64,000 nt of DNA from Labia minor (taxonomy: Eukaryota; Arthropoda; Insecta; Dermaptera; Spongiphoridae), in assembly GCA_963082975.1 (NCBI GenBank), contig OY720347.1:32071398-32135397 (forward strand). The letters run 5' to 3'. The notes under the pieces are model-generated. The model saw only the letters and a list, made by a program, of their open reading frames with translations. It was not told the origin of the DNA and did no database searches. The stretch's first letter is position 1. Each line of letters begins with the position of its first letter. Below, in pieces: positions 25,701 to 37,481 of this stretch. A program made the position numbers and the translations under genes.

Positions 25701-26614
25701 TCATTAATATTCCATTGGCCATAATTTTCAACGAAATCAAATATTTTTTTTGCCAGAGGATTATACTTTTTATTTTTTTTTTCAAAATATTTATGAATTA
25801 TTTTTATTTTTAAGGATTTCAAAACATCTTACAATACTGTTTTGTTATTATGTGTTGTTAATGATAATTAAGATAAAAACATATTTTTTTAAGTAATATA
25901 ATATTTTGATTTGATATAATATTTATATGTTATTTTCAAATTTATTTAAAATTTATCTTATTGATTTTAAATAGAATATTGCGATTTTCAACTGAAAATA
26001 TTTTAGTAGTGAAGAATTTCATATAAGATCATTTTTCTTAAGAATTTTAACATTTTTCTAAAACATTTAAATTCTTATTCAAGTTTATATAAATCTAACA
26101 AATTATAATTAGACATGTAATTTTAATTTTAATATTAATTGTATTTCTATGTGATTTTTATTTTCAACATTTCTTGTTAATGTAAAAGTAACATAAATTG
26201 CATTTAAATTATTTAAACATTGATTAATTATTATAAACAGACTCAGTGTTGTTATCTTATGGGCTCTTTTTATGAGAATTATCTGCACCCTCTATAAGAT
26301 TTCAAATTAATTCGATATTCGTAAGGATCACCAACTGTCAACTTTCTGCTTGAATAAAAACCACGTATATTCAAATTGGTTTATTTATACTAGATTAATT
26401 TTTTTTAAAGATTGTAGAGCATTATAAGATTATAAAGATTATAAAAGATTTTTAAATAATAATTTTTATATTCTATGAGAAGATTAATTTGCAATTTTTT
26501 GAATATAATTATTTCACAATTTTTTTTTTATTTAGGGAAAAATATACAAAATAATTAACGAAAAACTGAAATAAAATTTTTTTATTAATTTTTTCATTAT
26601 TAAAAGAATAATAA
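25701..26614. other. AT-rich stretch, no gene seen
   Basis: A/T-rich spacer. A short patch near 26240-26350 is slightly less A/T-rich. No exon or repeat is recognised. Confidence 0.45.
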
Positions 26615-27551
26615 GCGGGAGTGTCCTCCCCTAGACTTTCCCGCATATAAATAGGTATAAAGTGTTGTGATTGAATATTTAGAATGTAATAAAGTGCTAC
26701 TTCCGGTTAACTGATATTTTAAATGTAAAAAAAACAGATATGGATATAATATAAATATTTTTAATTTTATTTTATTTATAATATATAAGGGCTGGCTGTG
26801 ACGTCATGAAGTGCTGGGTGACGTCATATAATTTTAAATTAAGAAAAAACTAATGAAGATGATTTTTCTCGAGGATAAAACCAATACAAAGTGCATAACA
26901 CGTGGAGATATGTCCTCACGTGAAATTTGATATGAAAATAACCCTTCACTTCCTCTCTTCGATCGGCAATACTAGCACTTCCGGTTTCCGGATTTGCACT
27001 AAAAGTTGATCAATTCATCCTACTGATGTATTAAGTAAATATACCAAATTTCATCAAAATCCGTTGATCCGTTCAGGCTGTATACATCTATACGGACGTA
27101 CGGACAGACGGACGGACGGACGGACAGACATCATGCTAAAAATACTTTTTTCTGTTAAGAAAATGCATGATTCGTGGAGATATGTACCTAAAAATATCCA
27201 TAGGTGAAATTTGGTGTGAAAACAATACCTCCCTTACTATCGTCGGTCGGTAAAAAAGAAACGCTACTTGTATAGGTAAAATGTCACTTCTGGTAGTCAG
27301 ATCATGATGAAATTTGGTATCTCAATTTTTTTCATATTTTTAAATCTATATACAAAATATGAAGCAAATATCTCGAAGCAAACTGGTACTTTACTTGAAA
27401 GGTAAACGCAACCAGTGTAGGTATAGTACCACTTCCGGTTAACCGATTTTGACGAAATTTTGATAGAAATCTACAAACTGTGAATAATATCGGTGTACCA
27501 AATTTCGAAGTCCTAGCTTGATTAGTTTTTGAGTAAATTTGCTTACAGACA

Positions 27552-27582
<31 letters not shown>

Positions 27583-27722
27583 CATACACACACACAGACA
27601 TAATTCGAAAAATGGTATTTTCCGACTCAGGGAGGTCTAAAACGTCAAGATCTATCGAAATCTCGAAGTCGAAATTTTTGACGATTCCAATACTTCCCTT
27701 ATACGAAGTATGCGGGAAAGTA
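26615..27722 (-). mobile_element. Chimeric Helentron-like element B+A, copy 2
   Basis: It has the same layout and the same A/B junctions as copy 1 at 15368-16567, and the two are very similar base by base. Both end in actttcccgcata-type subterminal repeats (27722 and 26635-26646) and the gggag-gtgt...ctccc hairpin zone (26615-26632 read on +). The TATG microsatellite is longer (27556-27596). Paired TGACGTCA sites are at 26799-26806 and 26819-26826. The 141-codon open frame at 27332-27757 is a by-product of the repeat and its flank. The close match to copy 1 suggests recent spread. Confidence 0.7.
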
Positions 27723-27779
27723 AAAAGAGACGCATCACAAGCTCTAGTTAAAAACAACCTCCCACTCCCGTGACGTAAT

Positions 27780-28149
27780 GTCTGCTAGGATTATTAATTT
27801 AAGAATTTTTGCAACCTAACACTATTTAATAATATTTTGACATTTTTATTATTAAAAATACATTTGAATTTATAATATTAATATTGATAACATTTATATA
27901 ATTCATTTATAATGATGACATTTGTTTTGGTAGTTTCAGAGTTTATGAATTGCTTGTTTATGGGACTGTCAAATGATTAAAATAGTATATATAGGTTTCT
28001 CAGTAGGGTTTTCTCATGTAAGGGTAAACTGACGACACACTATGTTTGATTTCGACATAACATACTCATTAATATCTATTTACTTATAATAATTCTTAAA
28101 CATTTTAAAAAAGAAAAGGATATAATGTTACTTTATAAATACTACAAAT
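27780..28149. other. AT-rich spacer, no gene seen
   Basis: No exon, repeat or motif stands out between the family B element and the GGCGCC-rich block. Confidence 0.45.
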
Positions 28150-28560
28150 TACTAATCTAGAAGCGCCCCCATAGTTTGGCGCCCAGAGCCCGCTCTAGAG
28201 AACAAACCCGGCATTTGTCAGGGGCTGAAACTTTTGGTTATGAATTCAATCAATTTTACTCATATAGCAGCGGTAATTTATTCTATTGCCCGGGCGCATG
28301 AATGCTATAGCGGGCGCTGAACTTTCTTATTATATCCGATTAAAAATCTAATAAAATATAATTATTATATAATACTATATTGTATATTATGGGTATATTA
28401 CAATTTATATAATAATTATTAAATTTATATTATTTTTCTATAAATTCTCTTTAAAATAGCAAAGGATATACTGTTATTTAAAAACAAATACAAAAATCTT
28501 GTTTAAGGGCGCCCCTTTTAATTGGCGTCCTTATAATCTCTGCATATTGAGATGTCTTCG
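28150..28560. repeat. Possible degraded element with GGCGCC-rich ends
   Basis: The left part has 'agcgcccccatagtttggcg' and the right part 'gggcgccccttttaattggc', a spaced direct similarity. Between them are cccgggcgc and gcgggcgctg near 28288-28320. The G/C-rich motifs are unlike the surroundings, but no clear terminal inverted repeat or target duplication could be fixed. Confidence 0.3.
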
Positions 28561-28660
28561 TTGATTAAAAAACTAATTAAATTACTATTATACCCTTTGG
28601 TATATATATTAATAATTTTAAAAACTTCAAATGCATCGAAATAACTGATACTATAATATA

Positions 28661-29119
28661 CGAGGGTGGTCTGAAAAGTTTCCGAACTGGCCAAGAAAAT
28701 CGATGTTTTTAAATTTTTTTTTTGCTATATTTTTCAACATAATATCCATCAACACTGATACATGTCTCATAACGGTGTTCTAATTAATTATTTAATTAAT
28801 TAATTAAATTTGATTTAATTTAATTTAAGTCTCATCAACAGTTATGAATCGACGCAAAAATTTGTTTGGATTACGCCTAGAATGCCAAATTGTCGTTAGA
28901 AATGGTTTTTCGAAGCAATTTTTGGTCTAACGTTAGCAAATGCGGCACCCACGTTGCACACAGCTTTCCATATTCAAATGGTTTTGAAAAATATTTCGCA
29001 CACGTTCAGCTGACATCGTACAGGTCTCAGCTATCTTGAATTTTGAAAATTAAAACAAAAAAAAAATTTAAAAACATCGTTTTTCTTGGTCAGGACGGAA
29101 ACTTTTCAGACCACCCTCG
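28661..29119 (-). mobile_element. Internally deleted mariner element, second family
   Basis: The terminal inverted repeats are near-perfect (cgagggtggtctgaaaagtt at 28661-28680, with its inverse ending at 29119), flanked by TA on both sides, the mariner target duplication. On the - strand, relics of transposase include a block like 'WVPHLLTLDQK' (near 28915-28950), the conserved linker region of mariner transposases, followed by 'RKTI'. Stops and a large deletion make it inactive. An A/T-rich patch (28783-28830) interrupts it. The termini differ from those of the mariner at 18488-18969, so two families are present. Confidence 0.8.
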
Positions 29120-29339
29120 TATATATATATATTCTCCAAGAATATTAAAACAATCAATAATTCTTATTTTATCTATTTTACTCATTTTTGATTGGTTGTT
29201 TCACCAATAATAAAAATTATTCAAATTTGAATAAATTATTAAATAATAAACTATAATGGGAAATTACTTTAAATAACTATTGTTTTTTTAATTTCTTACA
29301 AAAAAAAAACTCAGGTTATTCAATTTCGATAGTCATTGA
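29120..29339. other. AT-rich spacer
   Basis: Nothing recognised. Confidence 0.4.
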
Positions 29340-29690
29340 TGTGATTATTTTGTTGTTTAGCAGGAAATCGCCCGATCAAGGATATCTGGGGGAATTTTGC
29401 AATTATATGTCGAAAACAAAAGATGCTTGAACATGAAACGGATGCCTAGCTTTATTTTTGTCTATTTTCTTGTAATACGATTGACCTGAAGTTCACCCCA
29501 CTCCATCAGCTCGTCATCACTAGGACAATACATTTACTTGCACGTGGCCACCGCGATTCTCCGATATTATCTTGAATCTCATATGATTCAGGGACAAACA
29601 ACACCCTGTAATCGGTATGAGCTTCCTAGACTTCTGATAACCATCCTTCAATGGAATGCCAGTTATTAAACATGATTTATGCAGTTAACG
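29340..29690. other. GC-raised single-copy block
   Basis: This is G/C-raised and non-repetitive, with cacgtggccaccgcg near 29539-29553 (an E-box CACGTG). No long open frame or domain is present. It may be regulatory DNA or part of a non-coding transcript. Confidence 0.3.
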
Positions 29691-30328
29691 AAAATGTAAA
29701 AAAAAGGAAATAGAATGGCTTTGTTTTCCAAGTTCTCTTCACACTTTATGATATCCGTCGAGGATTGAACATGATCTCTTTTCATGGTAATGAAAGGATT
29801 TCTTATCTTGTTATGTATTGCTTTTATAAAGCAAATTATGACTCATATTCTTCTTTAAACTTTATGAGTCAATCTGGTTGTTACCCTGAGTACTTAGATT
29901 AAATAAACAACTAATTAATAAAAAGACGTATTAAAATAAAAGTAAATTAGTTTAAAAAAAAATAAAAATTAACATTTTATTACTTCTATATTTTTTTCTT
30001 TTATATCATTGCATGACATTAAACGCTTCCAAGGGGTGATAGAAGAATTATTAATCACTAACCTAGCGAAACAAACTGGTTGAAAAGTAAATCTATACTA
30101 AAGATCAGAAATAAATATTACGGAATTGTCTAAACTCACTCAGATTAGGCAACCTGAATAATTCCTTGATTTTAATAAATATTTGTTTTTTCATTTATTT
30201 AATAAGTTTTTAAATAAAAAACAAAATCAAAATAATTTCAATATAAAATTATTTTTTTTATGTTTTATATAAGAAATAATTTACAATAAGATTAATAAAT
30301 TGTATTCATTATTTCGTTTGATCAAAAA
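29691..30328. other. AT-rich stretch, no gene seen
   Basis: A/T-rich spacer with poly-A/T tracts. Confidence 0.45.
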
Positions 30329-30332
30329 TTAA

Positions 30333-30745
30333 ACACGTTCAACGCCGTGTCGGCCACCGGTGGCCGACATAAAATACCTAGTTTTGACTCAATTTTTTGG
30401 GCTGTCGGCCACGAGTTCCATATAAATTGCTATTCAGTGTGGCCGATGTGGCCGATGTGGCCCATAGTTACCTGCAGCTTAGCCGACCCAGTGCCATCTA
30501 TAATATTATTATATTCGGGTTGCAACAGCCACATAAAGAAGCTCAATAAAGGGATTTATTGAGCTTCTTTATTTTATAATAATATTATAGATGGCACCGG
30601 GTCGGCTAATCTGTAGGTAACTATGGGCCACATCGGCCACACTGAATAGCAATTTATATGGAACGCGTGGCCGACAGCCCAAAAAATTGAGTTAAAGCTA
30701 GGTATGTTATGTCAGCCACCGGTGACCAAAACGGCGTTTAACGTG
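30333..30745. mobile_element. Long foldback MITE with TTAA flanks (piggyBac-like)
   Basis: Almost the whole element is one imperfect palindrome with arms of about 200 bp. The outer ends read acacgttcaacgccg and, inverted, cacgttaaacgccg. The flanks are TTAA at 30329-30332 and at 30746-30749, the target duplication of piggyBac-type transposons. The centre is a perfect hairpin, gctcaataaa-ggga-tttattgagc (about 30541-30564). The left arm has a 9-bp tandem repeat (gtggccgat twice) that is not matched on the right. No coding capacity. The apparent frame at 30347-30562 is not a gene. Confidence 0.7.
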
Positions 30746-30749
30746 TTAA

Positions 30750-31810
30750 GGAATTATTAATTACTTCTTAATTTCTTATGTATATATACTTATATATATG
30801 TATACCAAGCAAAATTTATTTTATAATATTAATTACTTAGTTATTTAAAATAAATTAATTTTTTTAAGAATCAATAAGGTTGCTTCTTCTCTCCCACATT
30901 TCATTCATAAATATTATTAATAATGAAAATTTACAAATTAACTGCAAACAAAATCCTATGAAATTATATATAAATTATTTATCGTCTTATTCTTTATTAA
31001 AAAAAAATTGAAATTAAAATATCAGACTAATTAGATAAATTATTTCCTCTTCTTTATCAAGTTAATATTTAACTAAAATTAAAAATAGGAATTTAATTGA
31101 TATTTATACATCTTTAGTTTAATTTATTTTTTTACGTTATTTTGATATTAATTTCAAAATTTAATCAATTAATTATTTCTACTAATAATAAAACGTAGTT
31201 TTGTTTATTACTAGTATAGTATCGCCATTGATTTAAGTTGAATACGGAGCCAATTTTCGTTCGTTAAAGGGGTAGAGAGTCAGGATTAGGACAATAATAA
31301 TCATAATAATAATTAAATAACATCTCCCTCTCCCCATTTAGAAGCGCATTCAATGTGACACAACCTTAATTAACAAGAACCTAATAAAAATGTGAACATT
31401 TTATTAGAATAATTATGCAACTTTATCTTTATTATATTTTTTCCACCCTAATCAAAAGTATGAAAATCATTTTCATTTATTTACAAATATTTTTGAAATT
31501 CTTGCCAAACATTACAAACGTATCCTTTTTTTTACTAGACAGTTTAGATTTTTTAACAAATCTAATCAATATTGATTCTGTAAATAAGTTCAAATTATTT
31601 GAAGAGAATATTTTTTAATTAATATTGACATTACTTAAATTATAAAATAATTATTAAACCATTAGAGTATTATTTATAAACAGATTATAAAAAAATATCT
31701 AACTGAAAATTGAACTACAGTTTTGAGATATTACAATAAAAGCAACAAAAGGGGTAATATCCCATAGTTTGAATAATATATATATAAATATATAATTAAA
31801 TGTATTATTT

Positions 31811-31853
<43 letters not shown>

Positions 31854-33456
31854 ACGTATAAAATATTTTTTGAATTACTATTCAAGAAAGAGAATTTATT
31901 CCTGTTTTTCAAGTCCAGAATTAATATTATTTGATTATTTACTTTAAGTAAGTAATTTAAATTAAGGAATGGAATATTCTAACAATAATTATGGAAATAA
32001 ACCTCAAAATATACATAAAACACAATTTAGCATTGGGAGAAATTGCTTAGCATCTGGATCCGGTCCAATATATCTCACCTGTTCCTTGTCCATGTTAGTA
32101 TTCTATTTTATACATAAAACAATTATGTTAAAGAATCTAAATTATCTCAACTACTTCTCTCTCTCTGTTAAATTAATTTAGATAGAAAACTTTCACTCAA
32201 CAATCTGGCGTCTGTTATTATTTTTGACGATATCTTATTCATTCAACAACTCTTGAGTGAAAATTAAATAAAATATTTGTTTATAATAAATATTAATTAA
32301 AAAAAATTATTATTTTTATTTTGATTAATTTTTGACAATGTGTTCAGAACTTTAAATTATTTTTAATCAAAATATATTATTATAAAGAAAAAAACAAAAT
32401 TTTTTCACAGAAAAATATTATATAATATAATTAAACTATATATAAGATAGAAATTTAGATTTTATGTTTTTCATTTTATTTTTTTACAAAATATATTTTA
32501 AGAATCATAATATAAACACATTAATGAGTCATTAACAAAGAATAAATTAAAAAAATGAATATATTATACCTATATGACATATAATTTTAATGTTTTCAAA
32601 GTAGAAGGATTAGTAAGATAATTAATATAAATGTAAATAAATTTTAATAAATTTCGCAATTTCAAGGGTAATATTTAATATTAGACATTTTCTTAATTAA
32701 TTTAATTAATTAAAATTAATTTTTCATTTCTAAAAGTATATTACTTATTAAGACAAAAAAAGGGAAAAATAATTAATTAAATAAATAATAAATAAATAAA
32801 TAATTTATTTAAATATAAATATGAATATCTATATCTTATAGTTATATGACATTAATAAAATTATATTCCAGTTAAAATATATAAATCATATTATAGTATA
32901 TAGACACCTACTTCTATATTCAACTCAGTCGTAATTTATGTTTGTTGTTTTATAAGATTTGTAAAATATAAAAATATACTAAAATTATTGTTAAGCAATA
33001 AATAACTTTCCAAAATGTCCTTATTAAATAGTATGGTAGACATTTGAATTACGATCAATGATATCCATGAAGGCGTTGAACAAAAGAAAATGATAGTGAT
33101 GATTGAAATCAGATCTAGTATTGTTCCATTGTAAAACATAAGTGATATCGTCTAACGTCCAAATGTATTACAAATTATATATCTCATTCGGTTTTTATGA
33201 TGTTCAATAATTATAAATTGCAAACATAAAATGGATAAGATATAAGATTCTTTGGAACAATACTAGAAGTAGATGAATTTGATTTTGCTAATTATATGAA
33301 TTGCAATATGGACAATAGACAGATGAAAATAGATACATTTTTTAAAAAGTATAAAAAACAAATGAAAACGTATTTAAATTTTTCAGATAAAAAAATTCAG
33401 AATATTAGTTATATTGAGATTTGATTATCATTTTAAAGATAACTAATATTCTGTGA
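30750..33456. other. AT-rich stretch, no gene seen
   Basis: Very A/T-rich, with an (AT)n run near 31816-31850. Short open frames here use A/T-biased codons and have no domains. No repeat copy is recognised. Confidence 0.5.
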
Positions 33457-34015
33457 ACCTATCTATCTATCTATCTCTGTGGCTTTACGGAACTCGAAAG
33501 TCCTTGACCGCAGCAACCACACTCCAAGTAGGCATATTCTGAGCCACAACCCTCCAGTCCCTACCCTCTCCCATCTCTCCCAAGTCCCTTCCCACATTAT
33601 CCACCCTCCGTGTCTTTGGTCTCCCCCCAAATATATTTTTTACCATTCTTTCCTCTACCATTCTAGCCACGTGATTTGCTCATCGCAGCCTTCGCGATTT
33701 TATAATTTTAATTATATCTGGAGATGCATAGAGGTCGTAGAATTCCTCGTTATGCAGTCTCCGCCGGTGACCTTATCTTTCTTTGGCCCATAAATGCTGC
33801 TAAGAATCCTATTATCAAATACTCTAAATCTACTCTCGTCTCCTAAGGTCATAGACCATGCCTCACACCCATATAATACAACCGGTAAAATAATTGTTTT
33901 ATATATTTTAATTTTTATCCCCTTTGATAATAATTTTGATGCGATAAGTCCCTTTTTGGGTGATAACAGGCGCTTCCCGATTGTAACCTCGCGCTTTAAA
34001 CTATTCTGACCCTAT
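33457..34015 (-). pseudogene. RTE-like LINE 3' fragment, copy 2
   Basis: Homologous to the - strand LINE remnant at 21044-22040. The two share the sequence encoding the C-terminal region (for example 'ggtcatagaccatgcctc' read on +). The frame from 33670 down to 33485 preserves a 'HVARM'-type motif (MARMVEERM here) and the 'GRDWRVVAQN' tail seen at the C-terminus of such elements. The 3' end has a (GATA)n tail (33459-33478). The 5' side is truncated near 34015, as is typical of incomplete reverse transcription. Confidence 0.7.
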
Positions 34016-34156
34016 AATAATATTTAATTTCTTCATTCTATTTTGACAAAATCTCATGATTTTAGACTTTTTTTCATGTTCATAATAAAATTGGCCTTTT
34101 TAATAATTTAATTTTAATTATCAGCTGTAATGTCCCAAGGGCATTAATAATTCGAA

Positions 34157-34264
34157 ATAATTTTATAACAATCCGAAAGCATGTTGCTTGGAAACCACCC
34201 GACGCCAAAGGCGGAGTGATGTTTTCTGTAAGCAACATTCTTGAGGTAATTGTTATAAAATTAT
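34157..34264. repeat. Short foldback element with 16-bp perfect arms
   Basis: ataattttataacaat (34157-34172) is matched exactly in inverse by attgttataaaattat (34249-34264). Further inside, 'gcatgttgctt' pairs with 'aagcaacattc'. The loop is G/C-raised, with 'gacgccaaaggcggag'. No clear target duplication was found. It could be a small MITE or a structured RNA locus. Confidence 0.5.
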
Positions 34265-37075
34265 AAGTATTTATCAATGCGCGAGGGACATTCGGTGAGA
34301 AAATTTTTTGCGAAATTTGTAAATAAACTAAAAAATAACTAATAAATTTACTATGTGTTTATCTAATAAGTCCATCTAATTTATAATTTCTGGTGTTGTA
34401 AAAGTCCATAAATAATTTCCAAATGTATTTCTTATTTGATAAAGTATTTTTCGGTGTATTTTTTTTAATAATTTCATTAATAAAATCATTATTTTCGTCG
34501 TGAAAATGACATTTTAAAATACAAAGGATTACTATTTATTAAATGACAAAAACTGTTTGTTCCCTAGCCACAAGCTAGAGGCATCTTACCAAACGGAGGG
34601 ATCTTTTCAGTGTAATTGTTCTCTTATTAGCTATTTTTGAACACGTGACTCGGAATTGAAGAATTTGATTGGCTATTCATTTCATCAAAAAATATTCTTT
34701 TTAATTTTTACTAAATGCATATATATATAGTAAAAATGTGTATAAAAATATATTTATAAAAGAAAATATAATCCATATTAATTGAAATGGATATAAATAT
34801 GTGTATAAAAAATGAATAAATGTATAGATATTTGTTTCATATACATATATATTCAATTTTACAAATTTAAATTAAGGATTCAATCAGAATAAAATTTTGC
34901 ATAATTTGAATTTTGTGTAACTTGAACGAGTATAATGTTATTTTATTTCAAAACAATATGGATTTTTATGGTAACACAACGACGACTTACCAAGTATTCT
35001 GATTTAATAAAATGATATTTTAAAACATTTACACAATCAAGTCAAATTTATTATATTTTATACCGAATTTTTTTCTCATCACTAGCTCTTGTTGTTCTTC
35101 GTATTTCACATATTAAATTATTCTTTTTGTATTATTATTATTATTATTATTATATAACTACATATTTTGATTGAAAATTTTAATTAGTAACATATTTAGA
35201 GAATTAAAATTTCAGGATATTTTACTTATTTATTAGAATACTACAATATATTTTTATATATAAGATTTCAATAATAATTACAATTTATAAAATTCAAATA
35301 AATATAATAAAAAAATTATAAGAGTATTAAAAGAGTAATTTAATTAAGATTACCTCAGAATGAATTATAAGAATTAATTATGTGAAATTAATTCATATTT
35401 TTATATATATATATATATATTTTTTATGTATTATATTTTCCAAGAATTTTCTTAACTAGATAGTTTACATACATATTCCATAAAAATGGAAAAGTAATTT
35501 TTAAATAATAAAAAACACAATATAAAAAATTTTACATTATAATTGTTTTCAATTATAAAAATTAAACAATATCTTATGATATATGATGTCTCGATGGAAA
35601 TCGTAATATGAGTCTGCATCCGCTTTATGAAGTTTTATAGTCGACTGCTTCCATCTGGAAACTCATCACTCGATCCATCCATATTTCACCAAGATTTCAA
35701 TCTACTTTATGTTTACATATATATAATAAATATTATCTACTTTAATGGGTTTAATTATGTGAAATGGTTTAGCTATTTAAAATTCTTGATTTTTATATAA
35801 TTTAAAATGCATTCAATTATAATTATACAATAAATGTATAATACTATATGAACACATTATTGCTAGCTGAATTCATTAAGATGAAATAAAAAAATAATAC
35901 TAATCTACTTTTGTATGCGATAATTCGAAATATTCCTTTATATTTAATTTCATAAATAACTGATTTTTTCCTGATTGATGGTACTAAAATTAAATATCAT
36001 TTATACTATTTATAATCACATGGTAAATTATATCTAATTTTTATAAATTTAAAATAAATGTTATAAAATTTTTTTAGGTTTATTTCAACAACGACATACC
36101 TTTGATCAGATAAAGGCAAAATAGTAAATTATTTAATATTTAATCAAATGCATGAATTTGAAATTTTTTTTATTACAAGTAAAATTTTATATTTTACAAA
36201 AATAGATATTAAAATTAAAATATAAAAAACAAATTATAAAACGTTTTTCTCGTGGATATAAAATATGTACCTTTAAGAAAATCATAATTCTTTTAAAATT
36301 TGTTACATACTAACAATAAGATACAATAAGTTTTGTTTGGAAATGACGAAGTCTACTCTTTTCATGGTGAGATTCACCAACCTGAGCAGTTTCAATCGGC
36401 CTTGCTTGGGAATGTCAAATTTTCAAATGAAAATATTTTTACTTCTATTAATAATAATAAGATCACCAAATACTTGACATCTCTAGTAATAAAACACACA
36501 CATACATACACACACACACACGCACACACACACATATGCATATCATTACATATCAATAACTTTAATTGCTAATCACATTTAATTGATTAACTATAATTCA
36601 ACCTAAGGACCCAATTAAATAAAAAATTTAAAAAATTTCCAAAATCCTATCTCAATATATATAAAGTCGATGAAAAATTTTTCATTTGAGTAAACAGACA
36701 GACATGAAGTGAAGTTGATAAAAATATTTAAAAAATGATCTTAATTAAGATTTTCAAATAATCATAAAATATTTCATATAATAAAATAAATAAATAATAA
36801 TTTTTTAAAAATTTATTTATTTATTGCAATTAAAAAAAAAATTAAAAAAACTAAAATTAATTGAAATATAATATAATCATATTTATTTATTTTTTTATTA
36901 ATATATTGATTTTTCTAAAATTTTCTAATAGAAAATATTTAAATATATTTTCATTTTATTTTATTTTATTAAACTAATATTTAAATAGCTTTGAGTTAAC
37001 TTGATTCAATGGCTTAAGTAATTTTTAAAATTACCGCCAAGAGATTCATTGAACAAACTCGTGGAGGTCGTGAAA
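34265..37075. other. AT-rich region upstream of sowah
   Basis: Nearly all A/T-rich, with a CA microsatellite at 36495-36533. Around 36333-36410 there is a less A/T-rich patch containing catg|gtgaga near 36363-36372, a donor-like site. It could close a non-coding leader exon of sowah, but there is no other support. No CpG island or clear core promoter is visible before the sowah start. Confidence 0.4.
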
Positions 37076-37202
37076 ATGGCCTCGCCTAGTGAATTATCAC
37101 CAAAAGCAATACGTGATTATATTTTGATAAAAGGTGGTAAAGTGACTAATCATGATTTAGTGAAATATTTTAAATGTTTTTTGACAGACCCAAGAACAAA
37201 AG
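37076..37202 (+). CDS. sowah: Sosondowah-type ankyrin-domain protein, exon 1
   Basis: Start of a SOWAH-family protein. The ATG at 37076 (context gtgaaaATGG) is the first ATG in the open frame; a TTG-led extension upstream is not needed. Residues 5-42 read LSPKAIRDYILIKGGKV, then NHDLVKYFKCFLTDPRTK. This is the start of the conserved N-terminal SOWAH domain, a small winged-helix-like fold found ahead of ankyrin repeats in sosondowah proteins. The exon ends at AAAAG|GTAAGT in phase 1. Exons 2-5 continue in frame to residue 270 and the window ends before the ankyrin repeats. Known members are cytoplasmic or nuclear adaptors with poorly defined roles. The family assignment rests on this domain and on the proline-rich linker that follows. 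Confidence 0.85.
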
Positions 37203-37338
37203 GTAAGTTATTTCAAATATTAAACAAATTCCAATGTGATTGAACTTGAGAAACTAACCTTACTGACACTGTCATTTGTTATTTGTTTTTAAAAAATTAA
37301 ATAATCCTACTAACACCAATTATTATTTGTTATTTTAG

Positions 37339-37403
37339 AGGACGCCAGATTGAAATTTAAAGAATACGTCAACTCAGTCGCTGTTATAAGAAATGACGAA
37401 GAG
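37339..37403 (+). CDS. sowah: sowah exon 2
   Basis: A 65-bp exon between ttattttag and gaag-ag|gtatat. Joined to exon 1 it completes a split GAG codon and reads EDARLKFKEYVNSVAVIRND (residues 43-62), then EE. This is the middle of the SOWAH domain, so the join is well supported. It ends in phase 0. The intron before it is 136 bp. Confidence 0.85.
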
Positions 37404-37481
37404 GTATATTTATAAATTTCATATTGACATTTCTCGTGAACAACTTTCAGATTGATTTCATTTTACTTTTCTTAATTTTAG

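Noticed and set aside
27332..27757. 141-codon - strand frame
   Set aside because: It lies within Helentron-like family B, and the same peptide recurs in other family B copies as part of the repeat; VCMYVCMY is the TATG microsatellite.
30347..30562. Open frame with WPMWPMWP repeat
   Set aside because: It falls inside the arm and 9-bp tandem repeat of the TTAA-flanked foldback element.
36333..36572. 79-codon + frame upstream of sowah
   Set aside because: The second half is a translated CA microsatellite and no similarity is recognised; only a weak donor-like site is kept as a note.
37049..37075. TTG-initiated N-terminal extension of sowah
   Set aside because: The ATG at 37076 has a good context and precedes the SOWAH domain by only a few residues; a non-ATG start is not needed.
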